Part shown: piece after piece, positions 1 through 5,325 of the stretch
Layout of the letters: each line of letters opens with the position of its first letter
Position numbering within the stretch: position 1 is the first letter of the stretch
Assembly (NCBI GenBank): GCA_964439885.1
Contig: CAYTPE010000070.1
Coordinates: 1-5,524 of the forward strand
DNA: 5,524 nt
Source: CAYTPE01 sp964439885
GTDB lineage: Bacteria; Patescibacteriota; Patescibacteriia; Magasanikbacterales; GWA2-37-8
Direction: 5' to 3'
Program-made: the position numbers and the translations under genes
The notes under the pieces: model-generated
Databases searched by the model: none
Told to the model about the DNA's origin: nothing
Seen by the model: the letters and a program-made list of their open reading frames with translations, nothing else

Positions 1-14
1 GATAAGCGGCGACC

Positions 15-1241
15 ATGCCCATCTTCGCCTACAAGGCCCGAAATTCGGGCGGTCAACTGGTCGAGGGCAGCTTCGAGGCTGCCAGCGCCGGTGCCGCCGC
101 GGATGTGCTGCTCGGGCAGGGCGTGACGCCGGTCGAGATCAAGGAGCGGGCTGGTGCCGGCAAACCGATTGAACTGAATATTTCGCTGTTCAAACCCAAG
201 GTCGGGCACATCGACCTACTGCTCTTCAGTCGCCAGCTGCATACCCTGCTCAAGGCCGGCGTGCCGATCCTGCGGGCCCTGGCGGGCTTGCAGGAATCGG
301 CAATCAATCCGGCGATGAAGGATGTGATCCAGGATGTCCGTGAAAGCCTGGAGGGCGGGCGGGAACTGTCGGTCGCGTTTGCACGGCACCCCAAGGTTTT
401 CTCGCCGTTCTATGTGTCGATGGTGCGCGTTGGCGAAGCGACCGGCCTGCTGGAAGAAATCTTCCTGCGCCTGTTCGAGCATCTTGAATTCGAACGCTTC
501 ATGCGCGAGCAGGTGAAATCGGCGCTGCGTTACCCGATGTTTGTCGTCATCGCGATGGCGGCCGCCATTGTCGTCATCAATATCTTCGTGATTCCGGCCT
601 TTGCCAAGGTGTTTGCCGGATTCGGCTCCGAATTGCCGTTGATGACGCGCATCCTCCTGACAACGTCCAATTTCTTCGTTGAGTGGTGGCCATACATGCT
701 TGCTGCTGTCGTTGGCGGCGCCTTTGCGTTTCGCGCCTGGGTCGGCACGCGCGAGGGGCGTTACCGCTGGGAAAGCATTGCGCTGCGTTTCCCGATAGCC
801 GGGAAAATCCTGCATAAGGCCGCATTGGCACGATTTGCCCGCAGTTTTGCCCTCGGAACACGTAGCGGGGTGCCGGTTATGCAGGCCCTGGCCAATTCTG
901 CGATGACGGTTGATAACAGCTACATCGCCAAGCGGATCGATGCGATGCGTGAAAACGTTGAACGTGGCGAAAGCGTTCTTCGGGCAGCCATTACGACGCA
1001 GATCTTTACGCCGGTGGTACTGCAAATGGTGGCGGTGGGTGAGGAATCTGGCGCACTTGACGACATGATGGACGAGATCGGTCAGATGTACCAGCGCGAC
1101 GTCGAGTACGAGTTGAAGACGCTTGGGGCGCAGATTGAGCCTATCTTGATCGTTTGTTTGGGGGTGATGGTTCTTATTCTTGCGCTCGGGGTGTTCCTGC
1201 CGATGTGGGATCTGGGCAAGGTTGCGATCGGCAAGCGATGA
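15..1241 (+). CDS. mshG: MSHA pilus inner-membrane platform protein MshG (GspF/PilC family)
   Basis: This is the polytopic platform protein of the type IV pilus machine. In this family it sits in the inner membrane and couples the cytoplasmic assembly ATPase (MshE) to pilin insertion into the growing fibre. The 408 residues match the usual GspF/PilC length of about 400. The N-terminus MPIFAYKARN is typical of the family. Two GspF repeats are visible, at about residues 68-190 and 270-395. Each carries the signature helix: MVRVGEATGLLEE near 136-148 and MVAVGEESGALDD near 338-350. Hydrophobic segments lie at about 173-197, 224-239 and 376-397, the classic three-helix layout. The ATG at 15 gives the canonical start. 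A TAA at 3-5 could be the stop of the preceding gene, expected to be mshE, but its frame cannot be checked. The stop overlaps the next start as ATGA. The symbol comes from the linked msh genes, because sequence alone would also allow PilC or GspF. Confidence 0.94.
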   Translation: MPIFAYKARNSGGQLVEGSFEAASAGAAADVLLGQGVTPVEIKERAGAGKPIELNISLFKPKVGHIDLLLFSRQLHTLLKAGVPILRALAGLQESAINPAMKDVIQDVRESLEGGRELSVAFARHPKVFSPFYVSMVRVGEATGLLEEIFLRLFEHLEFERFMREQVKSALRYPMFVVIAMAAAIVVINIFVIPAFAKVFAGFGSELPLMTRILLTTSNFFVEWWPYMLAAVVGGAFAFRAWVGTREGRYRWESIALRFPIAGKILHKAALARFARSFALGTRSGVPVMQALANSAMTVDNSYIAKRIDAMRENVERGESVLRAAITTQIFTPVVLQMVAVGEESGALDDMMDEIGQMYQRDVEYELKTLGAQIEPILIVCLGVMVLILALGVFLPMWDLGKVAIGKR

Positions 1242-1753
1242 GCGGGCGGTCTGTGCCTGTGGTGGCATCATCTGCCGGCGTTCGCTGGTTTCAAGTTGGA
1301 GTTGTCGCATCGCTGCTGGCGTGTTTTCTCGTTGGTATGCTGCGGGCGCTTGAAGATGCCCAGGAGTATTCGGAGAGAACCATGGTCGAGTTGGTTATTA
1401 CCAATATGCGAAGCGGGCTTCAGATCGCGAAGGCAGATGCGATCATTGCGCACCGTGAGTCGGAGATGTTGACTTGGGAAGGGGGTGATCCGACCCGGTT
1501 TCTTCTCAGAAAACCAGAACCGTATCGCGAAAACTGTGGCGAAAGTGAAACGGCACTTCCAGCAGGCGTTTGGTGTTTTGATAGCCGGCGGCGTGAGTTG
1601 ATCTACAAACCGCGCAGCAGCAATTATTTGCGAATGCGAGATGGCGGCGAAAAAATACTTCGCTGGAAGCTGGCTTTCGCGTCAGCGGCGCGCACTGATC
1701 CATTCTCGTTGCGCGTGGAAAATGTCACACCTTATGACTGGCGTGGCGAGTAA
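1238..1753 (+). CDS. mshF: MshF-like bitopic inner-membrane protein of the MSHA locus
   Basis: A protein of 171 residues with a short N-terminal cytoplasmic tail, one transmembrane helix at about 17-36 (WFQVGVVASLLACFLVGM) and a soluble, presumably periplasmic domain. No prepilin cleavage site (Gly followed by Phe/Val-x-Leu-x-Glu) is present, so it is not a pilin. The region GVWCFDSRRRELIYKP (about 110-125) resembles the W-x-F-D...L-x-Y strand pair seen in MshF proteins. Cys100 and Cys113 could form a disulfide. I chose the ATG at 1238 because it overlaps the mshG stop as ATGA; the same frame extends to a TTG at 1154, which would overlap mshG by 88 bases. MshF follows MshG in the vibrio locus and its biochemical role is poorly defined. 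Assignment rests on position, size and topology more than on a diagnostic motif. Confidence 0.75.
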   Translation: MSGRSVPVVASSAGVRWFQVGVVASLLACFLVGMLRALEDAQEYSERTMVELVITNMRSGLQIAKADAIIAHRESEMLTWEGGDPTRFLLRKPEPYRENCGESETALPAGVWCFDSRRRELIYKPRSSNYLRMRDGGEKILRWKLAFASAARTDPFSLRVENVTPYDWRGE

Positions 1754-1801
1754 GATTGCCCTATGCTAAAAGGAATAGGTAACAATATTCAAGTTGTTTC
1801 T

Positions 1802-1811
1802 CGGCATGCCG
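1802..1811. repeat. perfect 10-bp palindrome CGGCATGCCG
   Basis: CGGCATGCCG is its own reverse complement. It lies 55 bases upstream of the first pilin start, inside the only sizeable noncoding gap. It could be half of an operator for a dimeric regulator, but a palindrome of this length can occur by chance, and no second copy is seen in the gap. Confidence 0.35.
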
Positions 1812-1857
1812 TGAATTAGATGGTGCTGTGCGAGTTTTGCCTGTGTGGGGAGGAAAT

Positions 1858-1861
1858 GGAG
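1858..1861 (+). promoter_or_regulatory. Shine-Dalgarno GGAG for the first pilin
   Basis: GGAG lies five bases before the ATG at 1867 and fixes that start over the in-frame GTG at 1828. The stronger-looking GGGGAGGA at 1847-1854 is about 13 bases from the ATG, too far for optimal use, but may help recruit ribosomes. Confidence 0.6.
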
Positions 1862-1866
1862 CTCTT

Positions 1867-2376
1867 ATGAAAAAGTCAGCAAGTGGTTTTACCCTGATTG
1901 AATTGATTGTCGTGATCATCATCTTGGGGATTTTGGCAGCCGTCGCGCTGCCGCGGTTCGCGAATCTTCAGGTACAGGCTCGACAGGCAAAGCTCGAAGG
2001 TGCCGCAGGGGCAGTTCGTGCTGCCGCAGCGCTTTACCATGCGCAGTGCCTTGCGCAGGTCGCTTCCGGCGGGACATGCACGGCGGGCGCCGCGTCCACT
2101 GTAACAATGGAAGGGGTTGTTGTTACCGGAATCAATCAGTACCCGACTGCTGACGCAGCGGGCATTATCGCTGCTGCGGGGCTTTCCGCTGGCGCGGTGG
2201 CGATTGGCGTCGATTTCTCGACCGTCGGTGGCGGCGCGGGTGCGGGTGTGACGCTCAACATCGATGTGCCGGGGCCGGCAGCAGGTACATGCCGTATCAG
2301 CTATACGTCGGCAACTTATGCTGCGCCAACCTTGACGGCGCCTACGGTGACCTATCCCGGCACTGCCTGCATTTGA
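1867..2376 (+). CDS. mshB: MSHA-type prepilin, first of two tandem pilins (MshB position)
   Basis: A type IV prepilin of 169 residues. It has a seven-residue leader MKKSASG, then the methylation/cleavage motif FTLIE with Glu at mature position +5, and a hydrophobic helix (IVVIIILGILAAVALPRF) to about residue 31. The remainder is an Ala/Gly-rich globular domain with a glycine stretch near 121-127. There are four cysteines, at 61, 71, 142 and 168. The C-terminal pair surrounds TCRISY, which aligns with TCQVAY of the next pilin, so the two are paralogues over their whole length. The extra pair at 61/71 is unique to this one. Start at ATG 1867 is supported by GGAG and by the short leader; the longer GTG 1828 start would give an untypical leader. 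Order in the vibrio locus (mshB before mshA) suggests MshB, but the protein is equally MshA-like and could be an alternative major pilin. The prepilin call is secure; the symbol is not. Confidence 0.9.
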   Translation: MKKSASGFTLIELIVVIIILGILAAVALPRFANLQVQARQAKLEGAAGAVRAAAALYHAQCLAQVASGGTCTAGAASTVTMEGVVVTGINQYPTADAAGIIAAAGLSAGAVAIGVDFSTVGGGAGAGVTLNIDVPGPAAGTCRISYTSATYAAPTLTAPTVTYPGTACI

Positions 2377-2388
2377 TTTGAATGGAGT

Positions 2389-2393
2389 GGAGG
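2389..2393 (+). promoter_or_regulatory. strong Shine-Dalgarno GGAGG for the presumed major pilin
   Basis: GGAGG with a five-base spacer before ATG 2399 is a near-ideal ribosome binding site. It decides ATG 2399 over the in-frame TTG at 2378, and fits a gene whose product is needed in large amount. Confidence 0.75.
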
Positions 2394-2398
2394 TTGTT

Positions 2399-2833
2399 AT
2401 GAAATCAAAGGGTTTTACACTGGTCGAATTGGTCGTTGTGATTGTTATTCTCGGCATTCTCGCCGCAACGGCCCTGCCGCGCTTCATCAATTTGACGCAG
2501 GATGCACGTATTGCCGCAGTTAATGGAATGGCGGGCGGGTTGCGTTCCTCTGTTGCAGTCGTGCAGGCGCGCTACATGGCAACCGGCAACATGGCGGCGA
2601 CCACCGTGACGATGGTCGATACAACCTCGGTAACGGTTAATGCCGGCACTGGTATTCCGGTCGGAACCGCTGCAGGTATCGGCTCCGCGATTCAGTCGGT
2701 CGATGGTTTTACGGTGGACTACACGACCGCAACTGCAGTTACTTTCCGTCCGACAAACGGTGGTTCGGCCACATGTCAGGTTGCTTACAACGGAACCACC
2801 GGTGTGGCCACTGTTAGTACTGGTGGCTGCTGA
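2399..2833 (+). CDS. mshA: MSHA-type prepilin, presumed major pilin MshA
   Basis: A type IV prepilin of 144 residues with a very short leader MKSKG, cleavage before Phe6, motif FTLVE with Glu at +5, and the MshA-like helix LVVVIVILGILAATALPRF followed by INLTQDAR. The globular part is Thr/Val/Gly-rich. It holds only two cysteines, Cys126 (in TCQVAY) and the C-terminal residue Cys144, the arrangement expected for a D-region disulfide in pilins. The gene lies 22 bases after the first pilin, has its own GGAGG, and is followed eight bases after its TGA by a strong hairpin. In family loci MshA polymerises into the fibre used for surface attachment. I infer major-pilin status from order, ribosome binding site and hairpin. 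It is shorter than the V. cholerae MshA, about 170-180 residues from memory. The first pilin remains an alternative candidate for the main subunit. Confidence 0.9.
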   Translation: MKSKGFTLVELVVVIVILGILAATALPRFINLTQDARIAAVNGMAGGLRSSVAVVQARYMATGNMAATTVTMVDTTSVTVNAGTGIPVGTAAGIGSAIQSVDGFTVDYTTATAVTFRPTNGGSATCQVAYNGTTGVATVSTGGC

Positions 2834-2841
2834 TTCTGCCG

Positions 2842-2871
2842 AGAGAAAGAAAGGGCGACCTTTCTTTCTCT
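2842..2871 (+). terminator. perfect 13-bp hairpin with GCGA tetraloop after the presumed mshA
   Basis: Bases 2842-2854 (AGAGAAAGAAAGG) pair perfectly with 2859-2871 (CCTTTCTTTCTCT) around the loop GCGA, a GNRA-type tetraloop that stabilises RNA hairpins. It starts eight bases after the pilin stop and ends 18 bases before the mshC start. The right arm is pyrimidine-rich, but the following bases are AGGTAGG rather than a U run, so it is not a canonical intrinsic terminator. Likely roles are partial attenuation, or a 3' structure that protects an upstream pilin mRNA from exonucleases, giving more pilin than minor-pilin transcript. The structure is seen directly; the function is inferred. Confidence 0.7.
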
Positions 2872-2889
2872 AGGTAGGAAGGGGGCGGC

Positions 2890-3402
2890 GTGTATTCGAA
2901 GAGCAGGGGGCGCCGTTACGCCTCGAATGGTTTTACCCTTACCGAACTGGTAACAGTGATGGTGCTGGTCGGAATCATTGCCGCTATTGTCGGCCCACGA
3001 ATGATTGGACGCGGCGCCTTTGACGCTCGCGGCTATTTCGACGAGTTGCTTGCCGGGATACAGTATGCCAAGCAGCAGGCCATCGCACAGCGTCGCCAGG
3101 TTTGTGTGGCGATTGCGGCGGGAGGCTTTTCGATCACGCAGGCATCGGCCCCTCCTCCGGCAGGGGCTTGCGATGGCACGGCACTGACCAATCCGGCCAC
3201 CGGGGGTGCCTACGTGGTAGTACCACCAGCCGGCAGCGGGCTCGTGCTCGATGGCATCAGCGGTACCGTTTTGCCGACCACGCTGAATTTTGATCAGTTG
3301 GGCCAACCCGGCGCAGCCATATCGCTGCGGGTGACCGGGGACGACAATCATTGCCTGGCCGTCGAGGCTGTGACCGGTTATGTGCGGCGTATCGCCTGCT
3401 GA
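2890..3402 (+). CDS. mshC: MSHA minor pilin MshC (GspH/FimT-like)
   Basis: A minor prepilin of 170 residues. The leader MYSKSRGRRYASNG has 14 residues, followed by FTLTE with Glu at +5 and the helix LVTVMVLVGIIAAIVGPRM. The next segment, GYFDELLAGIQYAKQQAIAQ (about 48-67), is the typical GspH/FimT-type helix of MshC proteins. Further on come NFDQLGQPG (133-141) and a C-terminal TGYVRRIAC strand, both family-like. Cysteines are at 72, 94, 155 and 170; the last pair probably forms the terminal disulfide. The start is GTG at 2890, preceded by AGGAAGGGGG at 2876-2885; no ATG gives a plausible leader. It lies 56 bases after the second pilin, beyond the hairpin, and heads the tightly packed minor-pilin block. 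MshC is taken to belong to the tip/initiation complex by analogy with type II secretion pseudopilins. Confidence 0.88.
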   Translation: MYSKSRGRRYASNGFTLTELVTVMVLVGIIAAIVGPRMIGRGAFDARGYFDELLAGIQYAKQQAIAQRRQVCVAIAAGGFSITQASAPPPAGACDGTALTNPATGGAYVVVPPAGSGLVLDGISGTVLPTTLNFDQLGQPGAAISLRVTGDDNHCLAVEAVTGYVRRIAC

Positions 3403-3967
3403 GGTGCATCCCAAGCACCCTCGCCAGCGGGGCGTGACGCTGGTTGAGTTGGTCATTGCAATGATTGTCATCGCAGTCGGGGTGGCCGGGGTTACCTCTG
3501 CTTTCAATAATGCTGTGCGCAGCAGTGCCGGTCCTTTTGTGGCCAAGCAGGCGCTGGCGATCGCCGAAGCGTTGATGGAAGAAGTACAACTTGCGGCGTT
3601 TACATTCTGTCGTCCCAACGATCCAAAATACGTCGCCAATCCAAATTTCCAGGCGGCGAGTACAGCTGACTGTACGGCGGGATTTGTCGAAGGCATGGGG
3701 CCGGAAGCCGGCGATGCTCGCCCTTTCGATAATGTGAATGACTACTCCGGCTTGGTGCTGCTGGCGATTGTGGACGTCAATGGTGTTGCCGTGCCGGGAA
3801 CCGCTGGCTATTCGGCAACTATCGCCGTTGCGCCGGCAGCGTTGGGGGCTATTGCCGTCGCCAGCGGCGATGCGCTGCAGATTACCGTAACGGTAACGGC
3901 GCCCAGTGGCGAAAACTACTCGTTGGCCGGCTTTCGAACCCGACATTCTCCGAATGCCATGCCATGA
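3380..3967 (+). CDS. mshD: MSHA minor pilin MshD (PilV/GspI-like)
   Basis: A minor prepilin with the cleavage motif RG|VTLVE (Val at +1, Glu at +5) and helix LVIAMIVIAVGVAGVTSAF, as in MshD and PilV-type proteins. The region PFDNVNDYSGL (about 115-125) matches the FDNVDDY-like block common in this family. Cys77 and Cys98 are the only mature cysteines. Two starts are possible. ATG 3380 gives 195 residues, an 18-residue leader and a 23-base overlap with mshC. GTG 3404 gives 187 residues, a 10-residue leader MHPKHPRQRG, and begins one base after the mshC stop, but the nearest GAGG (3401-3404) overlaps that codon and cannot serve as its binding site. I keep the ATG, with GAGG at 3364-3367 about 12 bases upstream, but coupling from mshC would allow either. 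Role: minor pilin of the MSHA tip/initiation complex by homology. Confidence 0.87.
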   Translation: MCGVSPAEVHPKHPRQRGVTLVELVIAMIVIAVGVAGVTSAFNNAVRSSAGPFVAKQALAIAEALMEEVQLAAFTFCRPNDPKYVANPNFQAASTADCTAGFVEGMGPEAGDARPFDNVNDYSGLVLLAIVDVNGVAVPGTAGYSATIAVAPAALGAIAVASGDALQITVTVTAPSGENYSLAGFRTRHSPNAMP

Positions 3968-4839
3968 AAAGGAATCCACAACTTCGTGCGCGCTGGCGGG
4001 GCTTCACGTTGGTTGAAATGGTGGTGGTCATTGTCATCATGGCCGTGCTGGCCGGGATGATAGGAGGTTTCATTCGTTGGCCGGTTAACGCCTATTTTGA
4101 CACTGAGCGCCGCGCAATATTGACGGAGGCAGCGGACACTGCGCTGCGACGGATTTCACGCGATCTGCGGACAGCATTGCCCAACAGTGTTCGGGTGGTC
4201 GCCGTTGGCGGAACGACCTATCTTGAGTTTATCCCGACGGTCGGTGGGGGTAGATATCGCAATTTTCCGACGACGGGCGGGGGCGGAAACCCCCTCGATT
4301 TTGTCGCGGCCGATACCGGATTCGATGTCACCGGGCCGGTGCCAGTTTATTCTGCTGGCGACTCGGTGGTGATTTACAACCTTGGGCCGGGATCGTTTTC
4401 AGATGCCTATGCCGGCACCAACCGCGTGGCGGTGACGTCTAGCAACAGCGCCATGCCGGGCGCTCCCAATACATTCAGCACCGATGCCGCCCCGCATACG
4501 GTCGGGTTCGCCTCCAAGTTGTTTCCTTCGCCGTCTCCATCTTCATTGTTCCAGATGGTTACGACCCCGATCACCTACGCATGCACTCCCAATGCCGCTA
4601 CCCCCGCTGCCGGAACGATGACGCGATTCTCCGGCTACGGATTTTCGGCTGGACAACCTGCGCCACCGGTTGGCGGGGTAGCGGCGCTGGTGACTGCCGG
4701 GGTCTCGGCGTGCACAATTACCTATGCCGTGACGCCCCTTAGCGCGCGAACCGCAGTGGTAACTGTGTCGTTAAGCCTCAGCGATGCTGGCGAAACGGTT
4801 ACGATCGTTCATCAGGTGCACGTTCAGAACACGCCATGA
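3964..4839 (+). CDS. mshO: MSHA minor pilin MshO (GspJ/PilW-like)
   Basis: The largest minor prepilin here, 291 residues. The leader MKRNPQLRARWRG has 13 residues, followed by FTLVE with Glu at +5 and helix MVVVIVIMAVLAGMIGGFI. After it comes DTALRRISRDLRTALPNSVR (about 58-77), the GspJ/PilW-type helix in which residues tend to be basic. The block FIPTVGGGRYRNFP (89-102) and the ending HQVHVQNTP are characteristic of MshO. Cysteines are Cys207 and Cys250. The size agrees with other MshO proteins, which are longer than MshC or MshD. The start overlaps the mshD stop as ATGA and the stop overlaps the mshP start as ATGA, so translation is probably coupled on both sides. A G-rich stretch at 4242-4286 encodes the glycine runs. 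By analogy with GspJ and PilW it would be part of the pilus-tip complex. Confidence 0.9.
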   Translation: MKRNPQLRARWRGFTLVEMVVVIVIMAVLAGMIGGFIRWPVNAYFDTERRAILTEAADTALRRISRDLRTALPNSVRVVAVGGTTYLEFIPTVGGGRYRNFPTTGGGGNPLDFVAADTGFDVTGPVPVYSAGDSVVIYNLGPGSFSDAYAGTNRVAVTSSNSAMPGAPNTFSTDAAPHTVGFASKLFPSPSPSSLFQMVTTPITYACTPNAATPAAGTMTRFSGYGFSAGQPAPPVGGVAALVTAGVSACTITYAVTPLSARTAVVTVSLSLSDAGETVTIVHQVHVQNTP

Positions 4840-5297
4840 CGAAGCGAAATTCGACTATTGGACCGTTGCATATACGCGCACGGGGTTTTGCGCTGGTGGC
4901 GGCGGTCTTTCTGGTGGTTGTGCTGGCGGGGTTGGCGGTTTTTGTGACCGTGATGTCTACGCATCAGCAAGCCGGGCATGTCGCCGATATTCAGGGGTTG
5001 CGCGTGTATCAGGCTGCGCGGGCGGGAATTGAATGGGGGGCCTTCAATTTTCGCCGTAATGCGGCGTGCGCCGGGCCAACCTCGTTCAATCCTGGGGGAG
5101 GGTTGGCGGCGTATACGGTGACGGTGAACTGCGTACTTGGCGAAATGGTGACGACCAACGACGAGTCCGGGACTGCGGTAACGGTGCGTCGTGTCGTGGC
5201 CGTTGCCTGCAACATCCCGACCGCGGGCGCGTGCCCCAACGTGGCGCCGCCAGCGGGTTACGTTGAACGTCAGCTTTCGGTGGTGATCGGACAGTGA
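4836..5297 (+). CDS. mshP: MshP, minor pilin-like protein without Glu5 (PilX/GspK-like)
   Basis: A protein of 153 residues. A basic 17-residue leader ends in RARG, followed by FALVA and a hydrophobic helix (VFLVVVLAGLAVFVTVM) to about residue 40. The prepilin peptidase site G|F is present, but mature position +5 is Ala rather than Glu. The usually conserved Glu is likewise replaced in GspK-type pseudopilins, thought to cap the tip. The segment QAARAGIEWGAF (about 59-70) is the conserved block shared by MshP and PilX-like proteins. Four cysteines are at 78, 99, 125 and 133. The ATG at 4836 overlaps the mshO stop as ATGA, which supports that start even though the leader is long. The position between mshO and mshQ confirms the assignment. 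Confidence 0.87.
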   Translation: MTKRNSTIGPLHIRARGFALVAAVFLVVVLAGLAVFVTVMSTHQQAGHVADIQGLRVYQAARAGIEWGAFNFRRNAACAGPTSFNPGGGLAAYTVTVNCVLGEMVTTNDESGTAVTVRRVVAVACNIPTAGACPNVAPPAGYVERQLSVVIGQ

Positions 5298-5316
5298 TGT
5301 CCCCTATCTGCTGCGC

Positions 5317-5320
5317 GAGG
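5317..5320 (+). promoter_or_regulatory. Shine-Dalgarno GAGG for mshQ
   Basis: GAGG ends five bases before ATG 5326 and only two bases before the adjacent ATG at 5323, which favours 5326 as the main start of mshQ. Confidence 0.55.
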
Positions 5321-5325
5321 TGATG

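Larger units (their letters stand above)
1754..1866 (+). promoter_or_regulatory. intergenic gap before the pilins; possible structural-operon promoter
   Basis: This 113-base gap is the longest noncoding stretch in the window and separates the assembly genes from the pilin genes. In Vibrio cholerae the MSHA locus is transcribed as a secretory and a structural operon, with a break here. Two weak sigma-70-like pairs can be proposed: TTGCCC at 1756-1761 with TAACAA at 1780-1785 (18-base spacer, hexamer overlapping the mshF end region), and TTGTTT at 1794-1799 with TAGATG at 1817-1822 (17-base spacer). Each -10 matches only three of six consensus bases. The gap is locally AT-rich at 1762-1800 and holds short inverted repeats, including GAATA/TATTC at 1773-1777 and 1786-1790. 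No terminator is seen for the upstream block. The promoter call is inference. Confidence 0.3.

Noticed and set aside
216..1310. 364-codon open frame on the minus strand opposite mshG
   Set aside because: Its product is rich in His, Arg and Gln with no recognisable domain, the pattern of an antisense shadow of a GC-rich gene; mshG on the + strand is unmistakable.
1744..1759. sigma-54-like element TGGCGA...TTGC at the end of mshF
   Set aside because: The spacing between GG and GC is one base longer than the strict -24/-12 spacing, which sigma-54 promoters do not tolerate well, and it overlaps coding sequence.
1856..1870. four-codon mini-ORF MELL whose stop overlaps the first pilin start as ATGA
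   Set aside because: The preceding GGGGAGGA is too close to its ATG for good initiation, and GGAG inside it serves the pilin start better; probably chance.
2785..3696. 303-codon minus-strand open frame opposite mshC and mshD
   Set aside because: It spans two well-supported pilin genes, their overlap and the hairpin, and shows no coherent hydrophobic or domain pattern; a compositional shadow.
3882..3896. interrupted palindrome TTACCGT-A-ACGGTAA
   Set aside because: It lies inside mshD and results from alternating Thr/Val codons (ITVTVT), so it needs no regulatory explanation.
4242..4294. G-rich tracts and a GGGGG/CCCCC stem inside mshO, possible G-quadruplex
   Set aside because: The runs encode consecutive glycines, the stem is only five pairs and runs are unevenly spaced; no reason to prefer a structural role.
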